A stretch of DNA of 64,000 nucleotides. It comes from Lysobacter sp. MMG2 (GTDB lineage Bacteria > Pseudomonadota > Gammaproteobacteria > Xanthomonadales > Xanthomonadaceae). Shown here piece by piece: positions 18,958 through 27,442 of this stretch. The DNA is taken from contig NZ_JAERQY020000002.1 of assembly GCF_016735495.2 (NCBI RefSeq), positions 496,001-560,000 on the forward strand, in the 5' to 3' direction. The notes below the pieces were generated by a model. It was not told the DNA's origin. It was given only the letters and a program-made list of their open reading frames with translations, and searched no databases. The first letter of the stretch is position 1. The number at the start of each line of letters is the position of its first letter. The position numbers were made by a program, and so were the translations under genes.

Positions 18958-19602
18958 GTGGGTCCTTCTTCCGCACCGCAGGATCTGGTCGCGCAGCAGC
19001 AGCGCCGTGGCTTCTGGCTGCGCACGCTGCATTCCTGGCACTGGATCAGCTCCGCCATCTGCCTGATCGGCATGCTGCTGTTCGCCATCACCGGCATCAC
19101 GTTGAACCATTCGGCCGCGATCGAGGCGAAGCCGGACACGCTCACGCGCAAGGTCGAGATGCCGGCTTCGGTGTTGCGTGCGCTGGGCAAGCGTGAGGAC
19201 GGCAACGCGCCGCTGCCGGGCACGGTCAGCGACTGGCTCAACGACGTGCTGCCGGTGTCGATCGGCGCGCAGCCGGCTGAATGGTCGAGCGAGGAGATCT
19301 ACCTGTCGCTGCCGCGTCCCGGCGGCGATGCATGGCTGAGCATCGACCGCGAAAGCGGCGCGGTGGAGTACGAGCGCACCACGCGCGGTTGGATCGCCTA
19401 CCTCAACGACCTGCACAAAGGCCGCAACGCCGGTGCCGCGTGGCGCTGGTTCATCGACGTGTTCGCGCTGGCCTGCCTGGTGTTCTGCGTGACGGGCCTG
19501 TTCCTGTTGCAGATGCACGCGCGGCAGCGGCGCATGACCTGGCCGTATGTCGCGCTCGGGCTCGCATTGCCGGTGTTGCTCGCCCTCCTCTTCATCCACT
19601 GA
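18958..19602 (+). CDS. PepSY-associated inner-membrane protein
   Basis: The 214-aa product has an N-terminal membrane helix (RTLHSWHWISSAICLIGMLLFAITGI, preceded and flanked by His residues), a periplasmic PepSY-like middle domain (SIDRESGAVEYERTTRGWIAYL) and a C-terminal hydrophobic pair (FIDVFALACLVFCVTGLFLL, YVALGLALPVLLALLF). The LHxWHW and LNDLHKGRNAG patterns are those of PepSY-TM proteins, several of which bind haem and carry electrons across the inner membrane. It starts with GTG, seven bases after piuC. In this operon it is the natural electron conduit between the cytoplasmic flavoprotein and the periplasm, which is an inference. Confidence 0.82.
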   Translation: MGPSSAPQDLVAQQQRRGFWLRTLHSWHWISSAICLIGMLLFAITGITLNHSAAIEAKPDTLTRKVEMPASVLRALGKREDGNAPLPGTVSDWLNDVLPVSIGAQPAEWSSEEIYLSLPRPGGDAWLSIDRESGAVEYERTTRGWIAYLNDLHKGRNAGAAWRWFIDVFALACLVFCVTGLFLLQMHARQRRMTWPYVALGLALPVLLALLFIH

Positions 19603-19633
19603 ACCTGCTTACTTTCAAAATAAGGGAGTTTCC

Positions 19634-20143
19634 ATGCGCGTCCAACTGACCATCGCGCTGAGCGGACTGCTCGCGTTGCCGGCCTACTCGGCCGAGATCG
19701 ACGTCAACGTGCAGATCCCCCAGCTCAACGTCGCCGAATACCACCGTCCGTACGTGGCGATCTGGGTCGAGGGCGCCGACCAGAAGGCCGCGGCCAACCT
19801 CGCCGTGTGGTACCAGCAGAAGGCCACCAACGAAGGCGCCGGTACCAAGTGGCTGCCCGACCTGCGCCAGTGGTGGCGCCGCAGCGGTCGCACGCTGAAG
19901 GTGCCGGTGGACGGCGTGACCGGTCCGACGCGCCCCGTCGGCACGCATGCGCTGAAGTTCGGCAGCCAGCATCCGGAGCTGGGCAAGCTCCCGCCCGGCG
20001 AATACACGCTGGTCGTGGAGGCCGCGCGCGAAGTCGGCGGCCGCGAGCTGCTGAAGATCCCCTTCACCTGGGGCGGCGCCAGCGCCGGCAAGGCGCAGGG
20101 CAAGTCCGAACTCGGCCTGGTCACGCTGGCCAGCAAGCCCTGA
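19634..20143 (+). CDS. DUF2271 exported protein with flavinylation-like motif
   Basis: The 169-aa protein has a signal peptide (MRVQLTIALSGLLALPAYSA) and a DUF2271 domain (NVAEYHRPYVAIWVEGAD, NLAVWYQQKA, WLPDLRQWWRRSGR). At residues 93-99 it has DGVTGPT, close to the D-x-x-[ST]-G-A-T site at which ApbE covalently attaches FMN in NqrC/RnfG proteins; the candidate flavinylated residue is T99. With an apbE gene three genes later, a periplasmic flavin carrier is a reasonable hypothesis. A GGGAG ribosome site precedes the ATG. The gap from the PepSY gene is only 31 bp. Confidence 0.82.
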   Translation: MRVQLTIALSGLLALPAYSAEIDVNVQIPQLNVAEYHRPYVAIWVEGADQKAAANLAVWYQQKATNEGAGTKWLPDLRQWWRRSGRTLKVPVDGVTGPTRPVGTHALKFGSQHPELGKLPPGEYTLVVEAAREVGGRELLKIPFTWGGASAGKAQGKSELGLVTLASKP

Positions 20144-20147
20144 TCCC

Positions 20148-20247
20148 GCTGTCGTCCCTGCGAAGGCGATCCAACTCGAAGACGCATCACGCCCGACGCC
20201 AGGCGTGAACTCGCGCAACGATGGATCCCCGCCTTCGCGGGAATGAC
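20148..20247. repeat. REP-like inverted pair
   Basis: A degenerate left copy (GTCGTCCCTGCGAAGGCGATCCA) and a good right copy (GATCCCCGCCTTCGCGGGAATGAC) face each other across the 146-bp gap between the DUF2271 and DUF4198 genes. It belongs to the same family as the pairs at 4.6, 8.3, 27.3 and 63.3 kb and is the only one inside this operon. Confidence 0.7.
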
Positions 20248-20289
20248 GGCAGAACGCGAACACACATCCACTTACGCAGGAGCATCGCA

Positions 20290-21102
20290 ATGAAGCCGAC
20301 CCTGAAGCTCGCCGCGCTCGCGCTGGCCCTTTCCCTTCCCTTCGCCGCGCAGGCACACAAGGCGTGGCTGCAGCCGTCGCAGACGGTGCTGGCCGGCAAC
20401 AATCCGTGGGTGACGGTGGACGCGGCCGTGTCCAACGACCTGTTCTACTTCAACCACGTCCCGCTGAAGACCGACAACCTCGCCATCACCGCGCCCGACG
20501 GCAGCACCGTGGCCGCGCAGAACGCCGCCACCGGCAAGTACCGCACGGTGTTCGACGTCGAGCTCAAGCAGACCGGCACGTACCGCATCGGCGTGGTCAA
20601 CAACTACGTCACCGGCAGCTGGGAAGACGCGAACGGCCAGACCAAGCGCTGGCGCGGCACCGAGGCGACCTTCGCCACCGAAGTGCCCAAGGACGCGAAG
20701 AAGCTGCAGGTCGGCCAGTCGGTGAGCCGTGTGGAAACCTTCGTCACCAGCGGCTCGCCGAACGAGACCGCGCTCAAGCCCAGCGGCGTGGGCCTGGAGC
20801 TGGTGCCGGTGACGCATCCCAACGATCTGTTCGCTGGCGAGGAGGCGAAGTTCCGCTTCCAGATCGACGGCAAGCCGGCGGCGAACCTGGACGTGGAAAT
20901 CGTCCGCGGCAACACGCGCTACCGCAACGCGCAGGACGAGCTGAAGGTGAAGACCGATGCCAAGGGCGAGTTCGTCGTGACCTGGCCGGAAGCCGGCATG
21001 TACTGGCTCGAAGCGAATTCCGAAGACAACAAGACCACGGTCAAGCAGGCCAAGCAGCGCCGCCTGGGCTATGTCGCCACGCTGGAAGTGCTGCCGCAGT
21101 AA
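20290..21102 (+). CDS. DUF4198 exported protein
   Basis: The 270-aa product has a signal peptide ([22 protein letters not shown]) followed directly by [12 protein letters not shown], the N-terminal His being characteristic of DUF4198 (NikK/CbtA-like) periplasmic proteins thought to handle metal ions. The body is beta-rich and Ig-like: [35 protein letters not shown] metal-sensing or metal-binding role in the periplasm fits the iron operon but is unproven. It is preceded by GCAGGAG as a ribosome site and lies 17 bp before apbE. Confidence 0.82.
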   Translation: MKPTLKLAALALALSLPFAAQAHKAWLQPSQTVLAGNNPWVTVDAAVSNDLFYFNHVPLKTDNLAITAPDGSTVAAQNAATGKYRTVFDVELKQTGTYRIGVVNNYVTGSWEDANGQTKRWRGTEATFATEVPKDAKKLQVGQSVSRVETFVTSGSPNETALKPSGVGLELVPVTHPNDLFAGEEAKFRFQIDGKPAANLDVEIVRGNTRYRNAQDELKVKTDAKGEFVVTWPEAGMYWLEANSEDNKTTVKQAKQRRLGYVATLEVLPQ

Positions 21103-21119
21103 CGAAGACGCAACACGCA

Positions 21120-22097
21120 GTGGCCACGCACGCATCCGCGACGCAGCCCGCCCCGCGCGCCGTCGACATCCTCGGCGGCGCGACGATGGGCACGACCTGG
21201 TCGGTGAAACTCGCCGCGCCGCGCAACGCCGACCTGCATGCGCTGCACGCGGGCATCCAGTCGCGCCTGGACGACGTGGTCGCGCAGATGAGCAACTGGG
21301 AGGCCGGCTCGGACCTGAGCCGGTACAACGCGTCGGACGCGGGCTCGTGGCACGCGCTGCGCGATGACTTCTGGACGGTGCTGTCGTGCGCGCTCGACAT
21401 CGCACACGCCAGCGGCGGCGCGTTCGACCCGACCGTGGGGTCGCTGGTGGACGGATGGGGCTTCGGCCCGCCCAGCGCGGGCGCGTCCGCGTTCTCGCCC
21501 GAAGCCGCACGCGCCCACGTGCAGTGGCGGCGCGTGATCCTGGATCCGGCGCAGCGCCGCGCCTTGCAACCGGGCGGCACACGGCTGGACCTGTGCGCGA
21601 TAGCCAAGGGTTTCGGCGTGGACGCCGTGGCCGCCCATCTGCGCGCGCAGGGCATCGACGCGGCGCTGGTCGAAGTCGGCGGCGAACTCTACGGCTACGG
21701 CCGCAAGCCCGACGGCGCGCCATGGCGGGTGATCGTGGAAGGCTGGTCCGGCGACGAGGACGATGCGAACGAAGCGCGCGTGCTGGCGCTGGATGGCCTG
21801 GCGGTCGCGACGTCGGGCGATCGCTGGCACCGACGGGAGCACGAAGGCCGCGCGATCAGCCACACACTCGACCCGCGCAGCGGGCATCCGGTCGTGGATG
21901 CGCCGGCCGCGGTCACCGTCGTCGCCGCCGATGCGATGCGGGCCGACGCCTGGGCGACGGCGCTCACGGTGCTCGGCATGCACGATGGCTTCGACGCTGC
22001 ATGCGCGAACGGGCTCGCGGCACGCTTCGTGGACACGCGCGGCGACGCCGTGACCGAACGCATGACACCTGCCTTCGAAACCCTGTTGCACGCATGA
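21120..22097 (+). CDS. apbE: FAD:protein FMN transferase ApbE
   Basis: The 325-aa protein is an ApbE-family flavin transferase, which attaches FMN from FAD to Thr/Ser of target proteins in the periplasm. Family signatures are GGATMGTTWSVKL near the N-terminus, FDPTVGSLVDGWGFG, the LDLCAIAKGFGVDAVA block, VEVGGELYGYG and AVATSGDRWHRREHEGRAISHTLDPRSG. The GTG at 21120 is chosen because the first downstream ATG (21186) would cut into the conserved GATMGT block. No clear signal peptide is visible, which is odd for a periplasmic enzyme; an unidentified upstream start cannot be excluded. Its stop overlaps the next ATG. Confidence 0.93.
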   Translation: MATHASATQPAPRAVDILGGATMGTTWSVKLAAPRNADLHALHAGIQSRLDDVVAQMSNWEAGSDLSRYNASDAGSWHALRDDFWTVLSCALDIAHASGGAFDPTVGSLVDGWGFGPPSAGASAFSPEAARAHVQWRRVILDPAQRRALQPGGTRLDLCAIAKGFGVDAVAAHLRAQGIDAALVEVGGELYGYGRKPDGAPWRVIVEGWSGDEDDANEARVLALDGLAVATSGDRWHRREHEGRAISHTLDPRSGHPVVDAPAAVTVVAADAMRADAWATALTVLGMHDGFDAACANGLAARFVDTRGDAVTERMTPAFETLLHA

Positions 22098-23722
22098 ACA
22101 CCGATTCTTCACTGAAGACCTGGCTCGGCAACGGCTTCGTGCTGGCGATGCTGCTCGCCTTCGTGCTCGTCTTCGGGCGCTGGCAGTCGGGGCCGTGGTG
22201 GATCGCTTCGCCGCGCGCGGGGAGCTGGGTGCTGGCGACGCTGGTGGTGCTCGCCTTCCTCGGCCTGTGCACGGCCACATGGCTGCGCGTGCGCGAGGAA
22301 CGCGCCGCCGCGCGCGTCGACCCGGGCAGCGGCGAGGATGCGCTGCTCCTCGCGTGGGCGAGCCAGACCGGATTCGGGCAGCAGCTCGCCGAACACACGG
22401 CGCAGGCGCTGCGCGGCGCCGGGATGGACGTGCGCCTGCTGCCGCTGCATCGCATCGATGCCACCGTGCTGCAGACGCATCGGCGCGCGCTCTTCATCGC
22501 CAGCACGACGGGCGAAGGCGATCCGCCGGACCATGCGCTTGGATTCACCCGGCACGTGCTCGGCCAGTCGATGGCATTGGCCGGGCTGGAGTATGCGGTG
22601 CTCGCGCTGGGCGATCGCGCCTACGACCGCTTCTGCGGTTTCGGTCGGCGACTGGACCAGTGGCTGCACCACAACGGCGCGCAGCCGTTGTTCGATCGCA
22701 TCGACGTCGACGCCGGCGACGCCGGCGCGCTGCGCCACTGGCAGCATCGCCTGGGGCAGCTCGCCGGCCATGCGGAGCTGGCCGACTGGAGCGCACCCGA
22801 ATACCGCCCGTGGCGCCTGCTGGAACGCCAGTGGCTCAACCCCGGCAGCCTCGGCGGGCCCGCGTATTACCTCGCCCTGGTGCCGGCGGATGCGCGCGAT
22901 CTGACGTGGCAGGCGGGCGACATCGCGGAGATCGGGCCGTGCCATGCGCCGGCCGATGTCATGGCGTGGCTGCTTGCGTCCGGCCAGGATGGAACGGCGG
23001 ACATCGAGCGCGACGGCGACACGCTGGAGCTTGCGACGCTGCTGCAGCACTCGCGTCTGCCGGAACCGGCGAGCGTGCGGGGTCAGTCCGCGCAGACCGT
23101 GGCCGACGGCTTGCAGGCGTTGCCGCATCGCGAGTATTCGATCGCCTCGCTGCCCGCCGACGGCAGCCTCCAGTTGCTGGTCCGCCAGATGCGCCATCCC
23201 GACGGCCGCCTGGGCAGCGGAAGCGGCTGGCTCACCGCGCACGCGGACGTCGGAATGCGTATCGACCTGCGCATCCGCCGCAACGCGGCTTTCCATCCGC
23301 CGCAGGACGACCGGCCGATGGTGCTCATCGGCAACGGCACGGGCCTGGCGGGCCTGCGTGCGCACCTGAAGGCGCGTGCTGCTGCGGGCCATCATCGCAA
23401 CTGGCTGGTGTTCGGCGAACGTCAGCGCGCGCACGACTTCCATCATCGTGACGAGATCGAAGGCTGGCTGCGCGACGGCCATCTGCAGCACCTGGACCTC
23501 GCCTTCTCCCGCGATGGTGCCCAACGCACCTACGTGCAGGACCGTCTGCACGAACAGTCCGCGCGCCTGCGCGAATGGATCGCCGACGGCGCGGCGGTCT
23601 ACGTCTGCGGCAGCCTGGAAGGCATGGCGCCGGCGGTCGATGCCGTGCTGCGCGAGACGGTCGGCCTGGATGCGCTGGAAGCCATGGCCGCCGAGGGCCG
23701 CTACTGCCGCGACGTCTACTGA
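22094..23722 (+). CDS. membrane-anchored flavodoxin/FNR oxidoreductase
   Basis: The 542-aa product has two N-terminal membrane helices (GFVLAMLLAFVLVFG, WVLATLVVLAFLGLCTATWL), then a flavodoxin domain (SQTGFGQQLAEHTAQAL, TTGEGDPPDHA) and a ferredoxin-NADP reductase domain (REYSIASLP for FAD, GNGTGLAGLRA for NADPH), ending RYCRDVY. The layout resembles CysJ with a membrane anchor. It would oxidise NADPH in the cytoplasm and pass electrons through FAD and FMN to a membrane partner, plausibly the PepSY protein of the same operon. Overlap with apbE by ATGA supports joint function. A role in sulfite reduction is unlikely, as cysJ is present separately. Confidence 0.9.
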   Translation: MNTDSSLKTWLGNGFVLAMLLAFVLVFGRWQSGPWWIASPRAGSWVLATLVVLAFLGLCTATWLRVREERAAARVDPGSGEDALLLAWASQTGFGQQLAEHTAQALRGAGMDVRLLPLHRIDATVLQTHRRALFIASTTGEGDPPDHALGFTRHVLGQSMALAGLEYAVLALGDRAYDRFCGFGRRLDQWLHHNGAQPLFDRIDVDAGDAGALRHWQHRLGQLAGHAELADWSAPEYRPWRLLERQWLNPGSLGGPAYYLALVPADARDLTWQAGDIAEIGPCHAPADVMAWLLASGQDGTADIERDGDTLELATLLQHSRLPEPASVRGQSAQTVADGLQALPHREYSIASLPADGSLQLLVRQMRHPDGRLGSGSGWLTAHADVGMRIDLRIRRNAAFHPPQDDRPMVLIGNGTGLAGLRAHLKARAAAGHHRNWLVFGERQRAHDFHHRDEIEGWLRDGHLQHLDLAFSRDGAQRTYVQDRLHEQSARLREWIADGAAVYVCGSLEGMAPAVDAVLRETVGLDALEAMAAEGRYCRDVY

Positions 23723-23831
23723 TGTCGACGAGCGAAGCCCACGCGCGAAGCCCCGTGGCTGGCAGCGGGCCCTGGGACCACGCGACATCCCCACGACACC
23801 CGATCGCTTGCACGACCGGGCAGCACGCGAC

Positions 23832-24452
23832 TCAGCCTTCGGCCGCCGGCTCGATGCGTATGAGGAGCAGTTCGCCACCGCCGTCGATGACGTGACGCAG
23901 GCGCAGCTCCCCCGCCTCGAAGAACGCCGTATCGCCCGCCGACATCGCCGGCAATCCCGATTGGTCTGCGAACTCCGCCTGCCCCGCCATCAGGTGCGCC
24001 ACCCAGGTCGTGCCCGGTTCGGCGAACACCACCATCGGCCCCACCAGCGGGCGATGCCAGAGTGCGGCGCGGACGCGGTCGCGACGCCACATCAGATTGA
24101 AGTCGTGCGTGGGGCCGTCGATGAGTTCGCCGACGACCTTGCGCTCGCCCGCGAAACGCAGGCGATCGTGAGGCGGATGAAGCTCGTGTGTCTCGCCATC
24201 CTCGAAGCGCAGGCGCACACCGTTGCCGCTGAGCAGCACCAGCTCGCGATCGACTCCCGGGAATGCGGAGAACTCCGCGTCCCGCTCGATCTCCGCGATC
24301 GACAGACGCCAATCCCACGGTGCATCCGGTTCGGCGTCACGCAGACGGCCGGCGTGGATCTCGCGCGTCCATCCCAGCTGGTTGCGCCAGCGTTCGCGGC
24401 GGTATTCGTTGGCGGGAACCACCCGCGAGCGGCTGCGTTGCGCGTTGGACAT
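23832..24452 (-). CDS. hutD: HutD family protein
   Basis: The 206-aa protein matches the HutD (DUF886) cupin-like family: RVVPANEYRRERWRNQLGWTREI near the N-terminus, WRLSIAEIERDAEFSAFPGVDREL, and GPTHDFNLMWRR. HutD occurs with histidine-utilisation genes in pseudomonads, where it is thought to tune hut expression, but no hut gene is nearby. The start MSNAQRS at 24452 is preferred; a longer frame reaches 24479. It faces the iron operon convergently, with a 109-bp gap that shows nothing recognisable. Confidence 0.85.
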   Translation of the reverse strand: MSNAQRSRSRVVPANEYRRERWRNQLGWTREIHAGRLRDAEPDAPWDWRLSIAEIERDAEFSAFPGVDRELVLLSGNGVRLRFEDGETHELHPPHDRLRFAGERKVVGELIDGPTHDFNLMWRRDRVRAALWHRPLVGPMVVFAEPGTTWVAHLMAGQAEFADQSGLPAMSAGDTAFFEAGELRLRHVIDGGGELLLIRIEPAAEG

Positions 24453-24564
24453 CGGCACGTCCGGAAGTCGTTGCCGCACAGTCTAACGGCGGCATCTTCC
24501 GCACGAGGCGTCATCGCACGGCCGGCCCGGCGCGCCGGATCGCGCCGGACCGGCAGCGCTCCCC

Positions 24565-24936
24565 TTAACGCCTGACCGGGGCGGCCGGTTGCTTGGCCGC
24601 CGCAGCATTCGCCGTCGGCGCCGGCTTGGCGGCGGCCGACGCCGCCGCGCCTCCGGCGAACACGATGCGGTCCTTGTTCTTCTCCACCGTCTTCAGGCCG
24701 ATGCCCGGCACCTGGGCCAGCTGGTCGGCGCTGCGGAACGGCCCGTTGGTCTTGCGGTAGGCGACGATCGCCTCGGCCTTGCTCGGGCCGATGTTGACCA
24801 GCACGCGGTCCAGCGTGGCGGCATCGGCGGTGTTGACGTTGACGGTCTCGGCCGCGACGGCCGGGGCCGCGAGCAGCAGCGACAACAACAGCGCGCGGGC
24901 GAAGTTCGCGAGCGACGGGACGGCAATGGATTTCAT
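24565..24936 (-). CDS. ComEA-like helix-hairpin-helix protein
   Basis: The 123-aa protein has a signal peptide (SIAVPSLANFARALLLSLLLAAPAVAA), a tandem helix-hairpin-helix DNA-binding domain (VNVNTADAATLDRVLVNIGPSKAEAIVAYR, FRSADQLAQVPGIGLKTVEKN) and an Ala/Pro/Lys-rich tail of about 30 residues. Such small ComEA proteins bind incoming DNA in the periplasm during natural transformation. No other competence gene is close by. The tail (AAAKPAPTANAAAAKQP) is low-complexity and may be a flexible extension. Confidence 0.85.
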   Translation of the reverse strand: MKSIAVPSLANFARALLLSLLLAAPAVAAETVNVNTADAATLDRVLVNIGPSKAEAIVAYRKTNGPFRSADQLAQVPGIGLKTVEKNKDRIVFAGGAAASAAAKPAPTANAAAAKQPAAPVRR

Positions 24937-25221
24937 GGCGACTCCTGGGGGCCCACGTGGGGCCCGTCGATGTGGAAGGACTCCCGCCGGCGAGATGCGC
25001 GGCGGCCATGAAAGTCTCCATACCCTCCCGGATGCGTCGTATCGGCCAAGGCGCCGATCGCACGAAGGAAGCGGCCGCAACCTTGCGTAGGTGCGTTCCC
25101 AAGGTGTGTCGGGGCGTTTCCCACTGGGTTCGGAACCTTCCGTGGCATGGGTAGGGGGTCGGCCGGGTGCCGCGGAGGCGTAAACTTGTCGTCCCCCGCA
25201 CGAATCGAGGCGCTCTCCGCC

Positions 25222-26715
25222 ATGGACATCAGCAAGGTCGACCGCTACGTCGGCGACAAATGGGACGACGAGATCGTTCCCCAACTCGTCGAGTACATCC
25301 GAATTCCCAACAAGTCCCCGATGTTCGACGCCGACTGGGTCAAGCACGGTTACATGGACGATGCGGTCAAGCTGATGGAAACCTGGGCGAAGGCCCAGCC
25401 GATTCCCGGCATGCAGGTCGAAGTGGTGCGTCTGGAAGGCCGCACGCCGCTGATCTTCATCGACATCCCCGCCGCCAATGGCGGACGCAACGACGATTGC
25501 GTGCTGCTGTACGGCCACCTGGACAAGCAGCCGGAGATGACCGGCTGGGATCCGGAGTTCGGCCCGTGGAATCCGGTCATCAAGGGCGACCGCCTGTACG
25601 GTCGTGGCGGCGCGGACGACGGCTACGCGATCTTCGGTTCGCTCACCGCGGTGCTGGCGTTGCAGGAACAGCAGCTGCCGCATGCGCGCTGCGTGATCCT
25701 GATCGAAGCCTGCGAGGAATCCGGCAGCTACGATCTGCCCGCCTACGTGGATCATCTTTCCGATCGCATCGGCAAGCCGTCGCTGGTGGTGTGCCTGGAC
25801 TCGGGCTGCGGCAACTACGAGCAGCTGTGGTGCACGACCTCGCTGCGCGGCCTGGCCGGCGGCAACTTCACGGTGAAGGTGCTGGAAGAAGGCGTGCATT
25901 CGGGCGATGCGTCCGGCATCGTGCCGTCGAGTTTCCGCCTGCTGCGTCAGTTGCTCTCGCGTCTTGAAGATGAAACCACCGGCAAGGTCCGCGTCGAGGG
26001 CCTGTATTCCGAGGTTCCCGCCGAACGCCTGGCGCAGGCGCGCGAAGCGGCGAAGGTGCTCAACACTGCGATCTTCGACAAGTTCCCGCTGCTGCCCGGC
26101 ATGACGCCGATGGCCGACGACCTCACCGAGCTGGTGCTCAACCGCACCTGGCGGCCGGCGCTGTCGGTGACCGGCGTGGACGGCATGCCGGCGCTGGCCT
26201 CGGCCGGTAACGTGCTGCGTCCGTACACGTCGGTGAAGCTCTCGCTGCGCCTGCCGCCGACGCTGGACGGCAAGAAGGCCGGCGAACTGCTCAAGGACGT
26301 GCTCACGCGCAATCCGCCCAACGGCGCGAAGGTGACGCTGGACCTGGAGAAGTCCTCCACCGGCTGGAACGCACCGGCGCAGTCGCCGTGGCTGACCAAC
26401 GCGATCGACGCCTCCAGCCGCGAGTTCTTCGGCAAGCCCGCGATGTACATGGGCGAAGGCGGCTCGATTCCGTTCATGGGCATGCTCGGCGAGAAGTTCC
26501 CCGGCGCGCAGTTCATGATCACCGGCGTGCTCGGCCCGCACAGCAACGCGCACGGTCCCAACGAGTTCCTGCACATTCCGATGGGCAAGCGTGTGACGGC
26601 CTGCGTGTCGCGCGTGATCGCCGAACACCACCACGCCAGCCTGCGCGGGGAGACCACCGGCGCGTCGGTCGCACCGGACAGCGGCGACCGCCACGGCGGG
26701 CACGGCTGCTGCTGA
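25222..26715 (+). CDS. M20-family metallopeptidase
   Basis: The 497-aa cytoplasmic enzyme is an M20 dipeptidase/carboxypeptidase-type zinc hydrolase. Active-site residues are visible: H99 and D101 in LLYGHLDKQPE, D132 in GRGGADDGYA, E165/E166 in EACEESGSY and a distal His in GPHSNAHGPNEF. The ATG at 25222 (MDISKVDRY) follows a 285-bp gap in which I see no gene. An upstream frame to 25147 is not needed. The protein ends in GDRHGGHGCC, an unusual His/Cys tail absent from most relatives. The exact peptide substrate is not inferable. Confidence 0.88.
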   Translation: MDISKVDRYVGDKWDDEIVPQLVEYIRIPNKSPMFDADWVKHGYMDDAVKLMETWAKAQPIPGMQVEVVRLEGRTPLIFIDIPAANGGRNDDCVLLYGHLDKQPEMTGWDPEFGPWNPVIKGDRLYGRGGADDGYAIFGSLTAVLALQEQQLPHARCVILIEACEESGSYDLPAYVDHLSDRIGKPSLVVCLDSGCGNYEQLWCTTSLRGLAGGNFTVKVLEEGVHSGDASGIVPSSFRLLRQLLSRLEDETTGKVRVEGLYSEVPAERLAQAREAAKVLNTAIFDKFPLLPGMTPMADDLTELVLNRTWRPALSVTGVDGMPALASAGNVLRPYTSVKLSLRLPPTLDGKKAGELLKDVLTRNPPNGAKVTLDLEKSSTGWNAPAQSPWLTNAIDASSREFFGKPAMYMGEGGSIPFMGMLGEKFPGAQFMITGVLGPHSNAHGPNEFLHIPMGKRVTACVSRVIAEHHHASLRGETTGASVAPDSGDRHGGHGCC

Positions 26716-26736
26716 TTCCACCGGCGGCACGCTCAG

Positions 26737-26764
26737 AAAAACCCTCGCTTTGGCGGGGGTTTTT
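26737..26764 (+). terminator. rho-independent terminator after the M20 peptidase
   Basis: A 12-bp stem (AAAAACCCTCGC/GCGGGGGTTTTT, one G-T pair, TTTG loop) with a T-run 3' and an A-run 5' lies 22 bases after the stop codon. It can act in both directions. Confidence 0.9.
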
Positions 26765-26863
26765 CGTTTGCTGCCGTAGCATGCCTGCCGTTCGTCGGGC
26801 ATTCCGACGGATGTGTGCCGAAGCGCTACGATGCCTCGGCATCACCCACCTCAGGAGGACGCC

Positions 26864-27100
26864 ATGGGCAGTCTGCTCTACACGATCATCATCGGTGCGG
26901 TCATTGGTGTGCTGGCCCGCTTCTTCAAGCCGGGCGCGGATCCGATGGGCTGGATCCTGACCATCCTGCTCGGCATCGTCGGCGCGTACATCGGCAGCCT
27001 GCTCTACGCCCGCGGCGGCATCATCGGTTTCGCCATTTCCATCGCCTGCGCGGTCGCGCTGTTGTTCCTGTATGAGCTGGTGCGCAAGAAGCGCGCCTGA
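26864..27100 (+). CDS. GlsB/YeaQ/YmgE family membrane protein
   Basis: This small protein (78 aa) is almost entirely hydrophobic, with three predicted membrane helices: LLYTIIIGAVIGVLARFF, GWILTILLGIVGAYIGSLLYA and IIGFAISIACAVALLFLYEL. The RFFKPGADPMGW segment after helix one is typical of the GlsB/YeaQ/YmgE stress-response family. A strong ribosome site (AGGAGGA) precedes the ATG at 26864; an upstream frame from 26813 is unlikely. Terminators on both sides indicate a monocistronic gene. The family is linked to general stress, with no known biochemical activity. Confidence 0.9.
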   Translation: MGSLLYTIIIGAVIGVLARFFKPGADPMGWILTILLGIVGAYIGSLLYARGGIIGFAISIACAVALLFLYELVRKKRA

Positions 27101-27123
27101 TCCGACGGTGGTTCGCAAGAACG

Positions 27124-27152
27124 AAAAACCCCGGCTTCGCGCCGGGGTTTTT
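27124..27152 (+). terminator. rho-independent terminator after the GlsB/YeaQ gene
   Basis: A 12-bp perfect stem (AAAAACCCCGGC/GCCGGGGTTTTT) with a five-base loop and T-run lies 23 bases after the stop codon. Its symmetry with the A-run suits bidirectional use. Confidence 0.93.
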
Positions 27153-27239
27153 CTTTGTGCGTGCTCGTTGGGAGCACGGCATGGGCGCGGCGGTGGTGCG
27201 GCGCGGATGGCGCTGGCAGTCGTCATTCGGGCGAACGTG

Positions 27240-27345
27240 AGTTGTCATTCCCGCGAAGGCGGGAATCCAACCGTCTGCGCCGTCATGTCCTCCGGAGGGC
27301 GGTGAGGCTCGGAAAGTTGGGTCCCCGCCTTCGCGGGGACGACGC
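27240..27345. repeat. REP-like inverted pair
   Basis: TCATTCCCGCGAAGGCGGGAATCCA (about 27244-27268) faces GTCCCCGCCTTCGCGGGGACGAC (about 27320-27343), with a CTCCGGAG hairpin between them. It fills much of the 290-bp gap between the YeaQ terminator and the end of cysN; I see no gene in the remainder. Confidence 0.8.
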
Positions 27346-27442
27346 CGTGGGGGCGTGTGCGGTGCAAGTGCCCACCCGAGTGCCGGCGCGACCCCACTCC
27401 GCACCTCGTGCGAACCCGCGCCTGCACTGTCGCGCACGCGCC

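Noticed and set aside
23721-23894. Possible small gene overlapping the flavoprotein stop by TGATG
   Set aside because: The 57-residue product has no fold-like composition and runs into the convergent hutD gene.
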